Assembly: GCA_963674545.2 (NCBI GenBank)
Contig: CAXXFB010000001.1
Location: forward strand, 2,046,001 to 2,110,000
DNA from: JABGQS01 sp963674545
Lineage (GTDB): Bacteria > Bacillota > Clostridia > Christensenellales > SZUA-584
DNA length: 64,000 bases
Direction of reading: 5' to 3'
Each line of letters starts with the position of its first letter. Position 1 is the first letter of the stretch. The position numbers and the translations under genes were made by a program. The notes under the pieces are model-generated. The model was not told the origin of the DNA. It worked only from the letters and a program-made list of their open reading frames with translations, and did no database searches. Positions 8,015-16,288 of the stretch are shown piece after piece.

Positions 8015-9532
8015 TTAAACTTTATTTTTTATAAGTTGTTTTGCTAATTTCCTGACATCTGCTGTATATCTATCGAAATCAAGAAAATCACCCATCCCAT
8101 CTTTATGGTCATATAAGCGCTCTTTTGGTGAAACATCGCAGAAACCATAGGTCTTGAGCCTTGAGAATTCTGCACAAGTGTATCCTCCTCCTTCATAGCC
8201 TATACCGGTAGCCTTGGTACCGCCGAACGGCTGGTCGTTATGCCTTAAAGCACTGGAACCGTTGACCCAAACTGCAGAGGATTCGACATTTTCAGTAAAA
8301 TAGTATGCTTTTTTTAAATTCTTTGTAATAACAGATGCGCTCAAACCGTACTTGCTTTGATTTGCGATTTCAACTGCCTCTTCATCCGTATCGAATGTGA
8401 TGATAGGAACAACAGGTCCGAACACTTCCATGTCTTTCGCGATGTCCATATCTTTTGTCACGTTGTCGATTATTGTAACATCAATAATACATCCATCACG
8501 CCTGCCCCCATAGATTATGTTTGCACCCTGCTCGACGGTATGGTTTATCTGAGCCTCAACCGTTTCAGCTGCTTTTACTGACACAAGACGCGTAATATCC
8601 GCAGACGGATCCGTGGCATGCCCACGCTTCAATCCCATAACGAAAGTAAGTAAACATTTAACAAAAGCGTCTTTTGCCCTCCTGTGGACAATAGTCCTCT
8701 TGGGAGATGCACATACCTGTCCGTTGTTTTCGATTATACGCCCCCAACCTAAGCATTCAATGGCTGTAACGATCTGCTCCGGATCATCTGCAACTTCTTC
8801 TGTTATAATAAGAGGATCGTTGCCGCCAAGCTCAAGATGAATATTCTTGATGGTAGGCGCAGCACACCGCATCATTTCTGTACCTGCTTCGTTACTACCG
8901 GTCAGAGCAATCGCCGCTATCTTCGGGTTAGTCAACAGCTTTTCTGTGGTATCCTGTCTGCTGGCTGTTATGAAATGAATACACTCTTTCGGGATACCGG
9001 ATTTGTGAGCCAGATCAATCAGCAATTTTACATTGCATGGCGCAGAAGTCGAAGCTTTAACGATGCATGTATTGCCCATAAGCAATGCGGGGACGACCTT
9101 CTGTATAGTAAGCTCAACAGGATAGTTGAATGGTATGACGCAGGCAATCACACCAAGAGCCTCACGTTTTACGAATACGCTGTGGTTTTCATAACCTTCG
9201 CTACTATCACAAAGAACCTGTCCATAAAGGTGTTTGCCTACCTCAATGTTTGCCCGTCCTATTTCAGCGGCATAAGTCGTCTCTGCTCTTGCCTGTAAAA
9301 TCGGCTTGCCCATCTCGTTTGCCATAAATGAAGCAATTTCATCCCTGTGCGCATCAATAAGGTCACAGTATTTATATAAAATTTGCCCCCTTTCAAAAGT
9401 AGGGACTTTCTCCCACCTTGGCTGTGATGCACAAGCGATATCAACAATCTCTGCAATTTCATCTCCGCTATAATATGGTACCGTGCCGACCATATTACCA
9501 TTTGACTCATCAAATACATCCATCATTTTCAT
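8015..9532 (-). CDS. Aldehyde dehydrogenase family protein (NAD(P)+-dependent)
   Basis: A full-length ALDH of 505 residues that oxidises an aldehyde to the acid. The catalytic cysteine is C274 in NNGQVCASPKR and the general base E234 is in ELGGNDP. The oxyanion/cofactor elements IPFNYPVELT, KASTSAP, ALTGSNEAG and EVFGPVVPI are present. The PFGGTKATGIG C-terminal motif is typical of succinate-semialdehyde/betaine-type dehydrogenases. The insert WGRIIENNGQVC is unusual compared with the standard GxxxxNxGQxC. An AAGGATG ribosome binding site precedes ATG 9532. The physiological aldehyde is unknown. It lies in the left tRNA-Val-bounded island next to a ROK regulator. Confidence 0.92.
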   Translation of the reverse strand: MKMMDVFDESNGNMVGTVPYYSGDEIAEIVDIACASQPRWEKVPTFERGQILYKYCDLIDAHRDEIASFMANEMGKPILQARAETTYAAEIGRANIEVGKHLYGQVLCDSSEGYENHSVFVKREALGVIACVIPFNYPVELTIQKVVPALLMGNTCIVKASTSAPCNVKLLIDLAHKSGIPKECIHFITASRQDTTEKLLTNPKIAAIALTGSNEAGTEMMRCAAPTIKNIHLELGGNDPLIITEEVADDPEQIVTAIECLGWGRIIENNGQVCASPKRTIVHRRAKDAFVKCLLTFVMGLKRGHATDPSADITRLVSVKAAETVEAQINHTVEQGANIIYGGRRDGCIIDVTIIDNVTKDMDIAKDMEVFGPVVPIITFDTDEEAVEIANQSKYGLSASVITKNLKKAYYFTENVESSAVWVNGSSALRHNDQPFGGTKATGIGYEGGGYTCAEFSRLKTYGFCDVSPKERLYDHKDGMGDFLDFDRYTADVRKLAKQLIKNKV

Positions 9533-9911
9533 AATTTAACATCCTTAAATTGTTATTCTTTCTAATCATCAGTATATTAAGAACTTTCAGAAATAAACGT
9601 TACTTTATATATTAGTTTTTATAAATATTATTATATGTATTATGATAACACAAATTAAATGTTGCGTCAATAAGTACGTTTTCTTTGATTTAATAAATAT
9701 TAAAATAGAATAATATACTAATATAGGTGCGGTTTATGCACGTTAATTGCGAATAATAGGGATTTATAGACAGCTTTAAGTGTTAAAGTCACGTATTATT
9801 TCACATCTCTAGAAAACGATAAAACACGCTGTATAACTTCTGCTTATAATAATATTATATTTTTCAAACAAAAATTCCCAAAAGCACCTGTTTTAAAGGG
9901 CTTTTATTTTT

Positions 9912-9934
9912 TAGAGACAGCTGGACTCGAACCA
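9912..9934 (-). repeat. Displaced 3' end of tRNA-Val (candidate attachment-site copy 2)
   Basis: These 23 bases are identical to 12554-12576 of the tRNA-Val gene. An imperfect terminator-like hairpin precedes them (about 9870-9905, TTTTAAAGGGCTTTT arm). The following 115 bases are a diverged copy of the sequence after copy 1 (shared features: GAAAAA-CAC, AACCTTTACTAATGGGCTTTT, CACAATAATAAAATAATGAGTA). The 9533-9860 interval to the left holds no gene that I can support. Confidence 0.75.
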
Positions 9935-10172
9935 TAACATCCTGAAAAACACAGAATTTTACGCTAAAATATTTTTTGAAAAACCTTTACTAATGGGCTT
10001 TTCTTTTCATTATATGAAGTCCACAATAATAAAATAATGAGTATTTAGGATAATAGTTAAAATATTATTGCATATTGAATGATGTGCAACAATATGATAA
10101 AATAAATTAGCAAAATTTATATAAATTTTATAAATCAGCCTTTGAAACCATATTCTGAAGCACTCAATTTTA

Positions 10173-10388
10173 ATGAAGTATTCAACCGGAATTTTTAAGG
10201 AACATAACGAATTATTTGAATCAGAAGGTGTCGATGAGGAATATGCTGGATAGTTTGTCGGCTGTGCTCAAGAAGGAGCGGGAGCCTTGAAGTAATTTAA
10301 TCCTAGTGAATATCCTTTTGATGATTACGAATATCCGGATTTTAACACAGTTGATATTGATATTTTGAACCATAATCCTCATATATAA
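10173..10388 (+). pseudogene. Decayed small gene, two in-frame stops
   Basis: The frame from ATG 10173 (MKYSTGIFKEHNELFESEGV...) has 72 codons but is broken by TAG after EEYAG and by TAA after GAGALK. It then continues with NPSEYPFDDYEYPDFNTVDID to a third stop. The acidic, low-complexity-free composition across the breaks looks like former coding sequence rather than chance. The family is not recognised. The surrounding 10050-10629 region is AT-rich and carries no intact gene. Confidence 0.5.
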
Positions 10389-10629
10389 TGCATTAAGATT
10401 ACAGTCAAACATATCTTGATAAACAAGAAAAAAGTGAAATTTAAACAATCCGCTAAGATGGAAGCAGCGCCGAGCACGATAAGAAAGCAAAGCCAGTAAA
10501 TTGGAAAAAACGGATATAACAGTGAAAACAGAATATTATATTTAACAACAATAGCATTGAATAATTATTCGGGCAATACCTATAAATAACCAAGGGGGTT
10601 ATTTCCCCCTATTAATACTGAAAGGATAA

Positions 10630-12429
10630 TTGACGAAGATGAAAAAAGTATGCCTTCTATTAGTTGCATTATTCTTATTAGTCAATATTGTTGCATGCGA
10701 AGATACTCATGAAGCGAATAATCCAGCAACAACTAATATTACTGCACAAGAAACGGAAGTTGTTGAGACCGCATCGGCAAGTTCAACTCCTTCGATTGAT
10801 AGTTCAACAACTACGCCTGAGCCAACTCAAACGGTTTTTACGGAAAGACCCTGCCATGTGCAGATGATAAATTCAAATATCAAAGTTGACTACGAATATC
10901 AATCCTTCATTCATATACCCGTTGGAATAACATGGGGACCAGACGGATACTTATATGTATCCGATTGGGCAGGAAGGCATATTGTAAAAGTTGATAATGA
11001 CGGAAACGTGGATGATCTTGGGTTGTGGAAGACTCTAGAAGCAATGCAAAATGACGGCCCTTCGGGAATAGTCTTTGATTCTAAAGAAAATATATACATA
11101 AAAATTACAGGAGATATATACCGTTGCGATACGGATGGAAACGTTGAAAAATTACCGGGTATCAACGGAAATGCAACGGGCAGTATGACAATTTCTCCTT
11201 CCGATGAGCTGTTTTTTACTGATCGCAATAATGGAAAAATTTTTAAATGGACTGATGAAAAAGGTCCTGAATTAATTGCAAAAAACATTCCTAATGCAGA
11301 AAACCTGGTTTTCGGTTTAGATGGAACATTATACCTGACACAATTAGGAATAGGAGATGTTATAAAAATTGATATTAACAGCAAGGAAAAGCAGGTTTTT
11401 GTTTCAAATGTTTGTGGATATGATCCATGTTTTCTTGCTGTTGATCCGGAAGGTGACATTTGGATTAGAGCAGCATTCAGTCTTCTGCAATTTTCGCCCG
11501 AAGGAATAGAAAAACCTGTTATCATAGACGGATATACTTTCCCCAACGGGCCTTTTCAGACAAACACGTCAGCAGGAATTGCTTTTGATGATGAAGGAGG
11601 ATTGTGGCTGGCAAGCTACAATTCGAGACTGGTACGTTTGGTCCCAACTGAAGCGGGAGTGGCTGACCCGGAATATATGCTTGATGTTATACATCCCGGA
11701 TTTGAAGCCGCAGATCTTTCCATAGATGCAAATGGAGTAATTTATGCATCTAATATGAACAGCGGGCAAATACTGAAAACATGCTCAAATAACAATTTGG
11801 ATATATTAATTGAGCATAATTCATATGGAAGGATAGCGGTTTCTGTCGATAAAAACAACATTGTTTATCTTGGGGGTATGCCCGGCGGAGAGGTCGTGTA
11901 TATTGACGAAGACGGCTCCTTGATTCACTATGCTAAACTTCAGACAGAAAGAATGGTCTTTGGTGCAGACGAAGTTCTATATGCAGTTGTAGAGAATAAG
12001 GATGAATCCAGAACTATTGTGAGTATAACTGCAAAAGATACTGTAAATACCTTTGTAACAGAAATTGCAGGGATTCCTTTAGGTAGTGAAAATGTCCATA
12101 TTACTCCAGCACTTGACAATGGGCTTTATGTTTTTACAGAAGATAAAAGAGATCTGTTTTTTGTTGACTATGAAGGAAACGGATATTTAATCGCTAATCT
12201 TTCCGAATTGGGTGGCGGCGGGCCGGTAATTATGGCGGCTTCACCTAAAACCGGAAACATTTATATTATTCCACATGGGCCCTATTCATTATTTGAAATT
12301 GATTCATCCGGTAATTATGAAATAATCGCTTTTAATATCTACGGAGATCCTTGGGGAATGATAGTAAGTCAAGATGGAAAATATTTATACATTGCTGAAT
12401 CAGGAGCAATTATTAGAATGGCCTTATAA
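10630..12429 (+). CDS. Lipoprotein with NHL/SMP-30-like beta-propeller
   Basis: A 599-residue exported protein. The signal peptide with lipobox NIVAC puts the lipidated cysteine at residue 23. A Thr/Ser/Pro linker (about 24-75) follows. The rest consists of repeated strands of the type GPDGYLYVSDWAGRHIVKVD, SPSDELFFTDRNNGKIFKW, DANGVIYASNMNSGQI and SQDGKYLYIAESGAI, typical of six- or seven-bladed NHL/SGL propellers. It would sit on the outer face of the membrane, and ligand or catalysis is unknown. TTG 10630 is 5 bases from AAAGGA; ATG 10639 is the alternative start. It is the only intact gene in the right-hand tRNA-Val-bounded segment. Confidence 0.85.
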   Translation: MTKMKKVCLLLVALFLLVNIVACEDTHEANNPATTNITAQETEVVETASASSTPSIDSSTTTPEPTQTVFTERPCHVQMINSNIKVDYEYQSFIHIPVGITWGPDGYLYVSDWAGRHIVKVDNDGNVDDLGLWKTLEAMQNDGPSGIVFDSKENIYIKITGDIYRCDTDGNVEKLPGINGNATGSMTISPSDELFFTDRNNGKIFKWTDEKGPELIAKNIPNAENLVFGLDGTLYLTQLGIGDVIKIDINSKEKQVFVSNVCGYDPCFLAVDPEGDIWIRAAFSLLQFSPEGIEKPVIIDGYTFPNGPFQTNTSAGIAFDDEGGLWLASYNSRLVRLVPTEAGVADPEYMLDVIHPGFEAADLSIDANGVIYASNMNSGQILKTCSNNNLDILIEHNSYGRIAVSVDKNNIVYLGGMPGGEVVYIDEDGSLIHYAKLQTERMVFGADEVLYAVVENKDESRTIVSITAKDTVNTFVTEIAGIPLGSENVHITPALDNGLYVFTEDKRDLFFVDYEGNGYLIANLSELGGGGPVIMAASPKTGNIYIIPHGPYSLFEIDSSGNYEIIAFNIYGDPWGMIVSQDGKYLYIAESGAIIRMAL

Positions 12430-12511
12430 CAAATCTGCAAAATTTAATAGGCTATATAAAACTCAATTCTTCTGAAGCTTTCAGACTGCCAAGCATTGAG
12501 TAGATGAAAAT

Positions 12512-12549
12512 AAAAACCTTTAAAACCATCTATTTTAAAGGGGTTTTTT
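12512..12549. terminator. Bidirectional terminator between propeller gene and tRNA-Val
   Basis: AAAAACC-TTTAAAA pairs with TTTTAAA-GGGGTTTTTT around a short loop, with a two-base bulge. It is close in sequence to the hairpin at 6413-6448 and sits immediately downstream of the tRNA 3' end. Confidence 0.85.
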
Positions 12550-12550
12550 C

Positions 12551-12627
12551 TGGTAGAGACAGCTGGACTCGAACCAGCGACCTCTCGCATGTGAAGCGAG
12601 CGCTCTAACCAACTGAGCTATGCCTCC
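12551..12627 (-). tRNA. tRNA-Val (anticodon CAC), CCA encoded
   Basis: A 77-base cloverleaf on the minus strand. The acceptor GGAGGCA pairs with TGTCTCT (with G-U pairs), the D-arm GCTC/GAGC and anticodon stem CTCGC/GCGAG follow, with loop TTCACAT giving anticodon CAC. The T-arm is GCTGG-TTCGAGT-CCAGC. Discriminator A and a genomic CCA close it. It reads GTG valine codons. Its 3' 21-24 bases occur twice more to the left, at 6448 and 9912. Confidence 0.95.
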
Positions 12628-12642
12628 AAATCATGTATGTCT

Positions 12643-12671
12643 AGTTTAATAAATTTATGTCTGCTAGTCAA
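12643..12671 (-). promoter_or_regulatory. Promoter of tRNA-Val
   Basis: On the minus strand: -35 TTGACT (12666-12671), 17-base spacer, -10 TAAACT (12643-12648). Transcription would begin about 8 bases before the mature tRNA. The remaining 12672-12904 interval carries only the cyclophilin leader. Confidence 0.7.
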
Positions 12672-12904
12672 TCATTTTATACTATAATAATGCATTTTTT
12701 TGGCATCATCAATCTTCTTTCCAATAATAAAGACACATATATTCTGCATTCCTAAAAAATACAATATTGAGCCTCGATGTGTAAAACAAAAGCGTTTAAT
12801 CCTATATGAATTGCTCAGAAACTCTTAAATTTTGCTTTTTAACTTTAAATAAACTCTATGTTAATATATAATTATATGATAATTCACTTTGAAGAGGAGA
12901 AAAA

Positions 12905-13405
12905 ATGGTTACTATAGAAATGGCAAACGGCAAAAAAATAGAGATAGAGCTGACAGATGATGCACCAAACACTGCGGCAAACTTCAAGAGTCTTGTTGCT
13001 CTTGGGTTTTACAACGGCCTTATCTTCCATAGAGTCATAGAAGGCTTCATGATCCAGGGTGGCTGTCCGCTTGGCAAAGGCTCCGGCGGCCCCGGCTATT
13101 CAATCAAGGGCGAGTTTTCCGCCAATGGCTTTAAGAACGACTTAAAGCACACCAAGGGAGTGATATCTATGGCACGCTCTCAGCTTATGGACAGCGCTGG
13201 CAGCCAGTTCTTCATAATGCACGAAGACGCACCTTTCCTTGACGGCCAGTATGCAGCCTTTGGCAGAGTTGTTTCCGGTCAGGACGTAGTTGACGAGATA
13301 GCAACGACGCCAACCGACCCTTCCGACCGCCCGATAACACCCCAGACAATAAAGTGCATCTCACTCTCTGACGACGAGGTAGTCGAAGAAGTGCAGAAAA
13401 TGTAA
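12905..13405 (+). CDS. Peptidyl-prolyl cis-trans isomerase, cyclophilin type
   Basis: Cytoplasmic cyclophilin of 166 residues that catalyses proline isomerisation in protein folding. Active-site residues are visible as R43 in FHRVIEGFMIQGG (41-53, with F48 and Q51) and SQFFIM near 100-105. The GQYAAFGRVVSGQDVVDEI C-terminal block is typical. There is no signal peptide. GAAGAGGAG lies 6 bases before ATG. It is transcribed alone and ends in a strong terminator shared with the convergent amidohydrolase. Confidence 0.95.
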   Translation: MVTIEMANGKKIEIELTDDAPNTAANFKSLVALGFYNGLIFHRVIEGFMIQGGCPLGKGSGGPGYSIKGEFSANGFKNDLKHTKGVISMARSQLMDSAGSQFFIMHEDAPFLDGQYAAFGRVVSGQDVVDEIATTPTDPSDRPITPQTIKCISLSDDEVVEEVQKM

Positions 13406-13411
13406 GCATAA

Positions 13412-13442
13412 AAAAAGAGCTCCATTCTTGGGAGCTCTTTTT
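13412..13442. terminator. Bidirectional terminator between cyclophilin and amidohydrolase genes
   Basis: AAAAGAGCTCC pairs with GGAGCTCTTTT around the loop ATTCTTG, with an A-run before and a T-run after. Confidence 0.9.
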
Positions 13443-13451
13443 AATTTTGCC

Positions 13452-14486
13452 TTATTTGCTTACCCCAAACATTCCCGCACCATTGCCCCAGAACACTTTC
13501 TCAATATCACTTTCTTTGAGCCCCGTCCTCTGTGCTGCCTTGCGGAAGTTATCGATTATCTCATACATGAAGAATGACAGTTCATCCGCTTCCGGCGTGT
13601 CAACTTCCTTCATGTTCTTGTCGTCCGAAACGTCGCCATACATCCCTCTTGGAACAACGTTTTTATATACACCGTCCTCCTCAATCCTTCTCATGCGCAT
13701 ACGTGCTATCGGAAGATCGCTGCCAAACAATATCCTGTCTGTACCGACAGCTTTTATAAGCTGTTCAAAAACCCAGTCGTTGGTGTTGGCAGAAAAATCG
13801 AACTTCATGTTTTTCGTTTTTGACAGTATATCCAGCGCATCGCCGACATCGTGGTTGCAATACGCTCTGCCAACATGTGCAATAATAAGCTTTATGTTCT
13901 TGTACTTTTCTTCGATCTCCAGCATCTGCGCAATGTTTACCGGGTCACGCAGCCTTGCGTTTCTGGAAATGTGCAACATAACGGTTTTGCCAAGCTTGTC
14001 GCACACTTCAAGGTGTTCGTGCGTTAAAAAGTCAAAAATCCTTATCTCCGGCACCGGTATATAAAGCGGTGCAAAAGTAAGGTAGACCTTTATACCTTCA
14101 AAACCTCCGGCTATGATTCCCCGCTCAAGCTCGTCCGCACTCATAGCCGGGTGAGCAAGCATCAAAGACGGCATCCCTGACTGCTTTGCTACCTTTGCAA
14201 TATAGCCATTAGCTTCGCTAAGATCCGCTCCCTTTGTGGGCGTGCCGAATATCAGCGCTTTATAATTTTTGCCCGGAAACATAAGCTTGCCGGTTTCAAT
14301 GAGATCCTCGATAGGGTTCCTGTCCGCGACCAGCGACGGCCATGTTACCGTACGCTTTTCTCCCCTTGCAGGCGGATACGGAAGATATACGTGTGTGTGT
14401 ATATCAAAAATATTGTCCGGCAGAAAATCTTTCAGCCTTTGTTCGTAATACTTCTTATCAACTTCTTTGACTTCAAACAGTGACAC
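13452..14486 (-). CDS. Amidohydrolase family protein (Amidohydro_2 type TIM barrel)
   Basis: A metal-dependent hydrolase or decarboxylase-like TIM barrel of about 345 residues. Visible metal ligands are the HxH of FDIHTH (about 30-32), a histidine in TVMLHISRN, a histidine in LIIAHVGRAY and the aspartate of ILFGSDLP. The substrate is unknown; relatives include o-pyrocatechuate/ACMSD-like decarboxylases and phosphotriesterase-like lactonases. The frame extends to GTG 14495, but AAGGAG would then be one base away. GTG 14486 is 10 bases from it and is preferred. It is monocistronic and convergent with the cyclophilin gene. Confidence 0.83.
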   Translation of the reverse strand: MSLFEVKEVDKKYYEQRLKDFLPDNIFDIHTHVYLPYPPARGEKRTVTWPSLVADRNPIEDLIETGKLMFPGKNYKALIFGTPTKGADLSEANGYIAKVAKQSGMPSLMLAHPAMSADELERGIIAGGFEGIKVYLTFAPLYIPVPEIRIFDFLTHEHLEVCDKLGKTVMLHISRNARLRDPVNIAQMLEIEEKYKNIKLIIAHVGRAYCNHDVGDALDILSKTKNMKFDFSANTNDWVFEQLIKAVGTDRILFGSDLPIARMRMRRIEEDGVYKNVVPRGMYGDVSDDKNMKEVDTPEADELSFFMYEIIDNFRKAAQRTGLKESDIEKVFWGNGAGMFGVSK

Positions 14487-14675
14487 TTTGTTCACGCTCC
14501 TTGCATTATAAATTTAAAATTTTCCATGGATATACTACCATTCTTTGCTCCTTTTTCATAGTGTTTTAAGCACATGCCTTAAATATTCAGTTTATAATAA
14601 ACCTCTGCCCCCAGGTTGCTTTTTTAAATAAAGCTGATAGAATTAATTTAATACCAACACGGAAGGGAAAAGCCA

Positions 14676-15254
14676 ATGAGCACTAAAACGCCGATAATCA
14701 ATATGCTTAAAACCGACATGGACAATATCATAGACATACCGTTGCCAGAGGGTTATACTATGCGCAGTTACGCTAAGGGTGACAGAGAAAAATGGGCGAA
14801 ATTATATGACAGAATAGACGACTATATAGACATAACACCAGAACTTTTTGACCGTTTCTTTGGCGACGACCATTCTCTTCTGTCAAGAAGTATGTTTTTT
14901 CTTTGTTTCGAAGATAGCGAAATCGGCACCGTGACCGACTGGCCGGAAAACGATATCGGCAGTGTTAAAACGGGACGGCTGCACTGGATAGGCGTAGACA
15001 AAAGCCACCGGGGCAAACACCTCGGCGCAGCGCTTGTTTCATTCATACTAAAGAAAATGAAGGAGCGTGGGTGTGAAAGCTGTATCCTCGGAACAGGCGA
15101 GCGGCGCATAGCAGCGCTGAATATGTATTTTGAGTTCGGATTCCTGCCGTACGTTTATACAGACAAATACAGCCCTATGCAGGACCAAAAGGAATCTTGG
15201 AAAAGGGTAAAAGAAGAAATCAGAAATGTCCACAAGGATAAAATAGATTTCTAG
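14676..15254 (+). CDS. GNAT family N-acetyltransferase
   Basis: A 192-residue GNAT protein. Motif A is visible as GVDKSHRGKHLGAALVSFILKKMKERG (about 108-134), followed by SCILGTGERRIAALNMYFEFGFLPYVY, the motif B region. It shows the Q/RxxGxG/A acetyl-CoA loop as HRGKHLG. The N-terminal part (LPEGYTMRSYAKGDREKWAKL) is the substrate side. GGAAGGGAAAAGCCA precedes ATG. Its stop codon lies in a CTAG that also holds the stop of the convergent PgsA-like gene. Substrate unknown. Confidence 0.87.
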   Translation: MSTKTPIINMLKTDMDNIIDIPLPEGYTMRSYAKGDREKWAKLYDRIDDYIDITPELFDRFFGDDHSLLSRSMFFLCFEDSEIGTVTDWPENDIGSVKTGRLHWIGVDKSHRGKHLGAALVSFILKKMKERGCESCILGTGERRIAALNMYFEFGFLPYVYTDKYSPMQDQKESWKRVKEEIRNVHKDKIDF

Positions 15255-15817
15255 CTGTTTGCCTTGCTGTCTTTCTTTAGTTTTTTAAACATGTTGAAGT
15301 ATGCATATTGCAGCAGCGCAGCCACCATCAGCAAGAGAGCAAACCACAAGAAGTATATGTGCCACGGCGACACTATCTTATAAAGAAAAGTGAAAGCAAC
15401 AGCCGTATTGAACGTAAACGCCGCTATTTTACCGAACATATTCGACGGCGTTACTATGTTCCTGTAGTATAGGAATATCCCCCCGCCTATCATAAGCGCT
15501 TCCTTTATCAATATGATTATCAATATCGCAACCGGAACGACAACAGCGCCGTCAGTGTCTCGAATAACAGTAAAAGATATAATTGCCCCGACGCTCATTA
15601 GCTTGTCTGCAAGCGGGTCCAGCAGCACTCCCTCTTCTGTAACCATGTTGCACCTTCGTGCGATGAAGCCGTCAAGAAGATCGGTAGCACATGCAGTAAG
15701 ATATATAATAAGAGCTAGTACTGTCAAATTATAATATATAAGTATAATAACTACCGGCACTAAAGCCAGTCTGAATATTGTAAGCAAGTTTGGTACGTTC
15801 AACGATATTCTGTTCAA
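15251..15817 (-). CDS. CDP-alcohol phosphatidyltransferase (phosphatidylglycerophosphate synthase-like)
   Basis: An integral membrane enzyme of 188 residues with about five or six transmembrane helices. It transfers a phosphatidyl group from CDP-diacylglycerol to an alcohol such as glycerol 3-phosphate. The full catalytic signature D-G-x2-A-R-x8-G-x3-D-x3-D is present at residues 49-71 (D49, G50, A53, R54, G63, D67, D71), with D46 before it. The start is TTG, 8 bases after AGGGG. PgsA is the likeliest role, but a second CDP-alcohol transferase (for example a cardiolipin-synthase-like one) cannot be excluded. Its stop overlaps the GNAT stop. Confidence 0.88.
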   Translation of the reverse strand: MNRISLNVPNLLTIFRLALVPVVIILIYYNLTVLALIIYLTACATDLLDGFIARRCNMVTEEGVLLDPLADKLMSVGAIISFTVIRDTDGAVVVPVAILIIILIKEALMIGGGIFLYYRNIVTPSNMFGKIAAFTFNTAVAFTFLYKIVSPWHIYFLWFALLLMVAALLQYAYFNMFKKLKKDSKANS

Positions 15818-16022
15818 ATCTGTTACCCCTGTCGTGAATATAAAAACGTGTAAGGCCTCTTTGGCTTACACAGAGCATTATACCAAAAACCCGCCCTTTT
15901 TGCACATAGTTTATTATAAAATCCCTCTAAAATTTATCTTAATACAAAATAAACACAGCACAATAAAGGATTTTCCTCTTTTGCGCTGTGAAATATTAAT
16001 TGATATATACTTTTATCTTTAC

Positions 16023-16288
16023 TTATGCTTCTGCTATCGGCTTTGCGTTCTCAAGTAAGAACTTCTCTGCCTCTGCCGACCAAAAGCGAAGCTTTTCTTG
16101 ATTGGATACCTGCCCGTTTTTAGCTTCGCTTCGGTTGTCAACACTTCTTACTCTAATAAGTACTTCTTTGTCTCTACCAACCAAAGCGTAGTTTTTCTTG
16201 GTCGGCCCTTCACTGTTTCTAAGTTACGCTTCTGCTATCGGCTTTGCGTTCTCAAGTAAGAACTTCTCTGCCTCTGCCGACCAAAAGC
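16023..16288. repeat. Three tandem ~100-base repeats covering the 3' end of the dehydrogenase gene
   Basis: Bases 16023-16087 and 16224-16288 are identical at 64 of 65 positions. The second copy is the last codons and stop of the dehydrogenase (minus strand). A diverged middle unit (about 16122-16223: TAAGTACTTCTTTGTCTC, CCAACCAAAGCGTAG, TTTTTCTTGGTCGG) matches the same pattern, giving a period of about 100. The outer unit even keeps the reading frame (FWSAEAEKFLLENAK...) and its stop codon. It fills most of the 15818-16223 gap; the rest of that gap shows no gene. Confidence 0.85.

Noticed and set aside
8837..9298. 153-codon plus-strand frame inside the aldehyde dehydrogenase
   Set aside because: Antisense shadow of a strongly supported ALDH gene with all catalytic residues.
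9912..9934. A second complete tRNA gene
   Set aside because: Only the T-loop and 3' acceptor strand are present; no D-arm, anticodon arm or 5' acceptor strand follows.
10221..10490. 89-codon minus-strand frame
   Set aside because: It has no ribosome binding site and lies antisense to a clearer decayed plus-strand gene at 10173-10388.
13447..14064. 205-codon plus-strand frame opposite the amidohydrolase
   Set aside because: The minus strand has the HxH and GSD motifs of an amidohydrolase; the plus frame is Ser/Leu-rich, as expected for a shadow.
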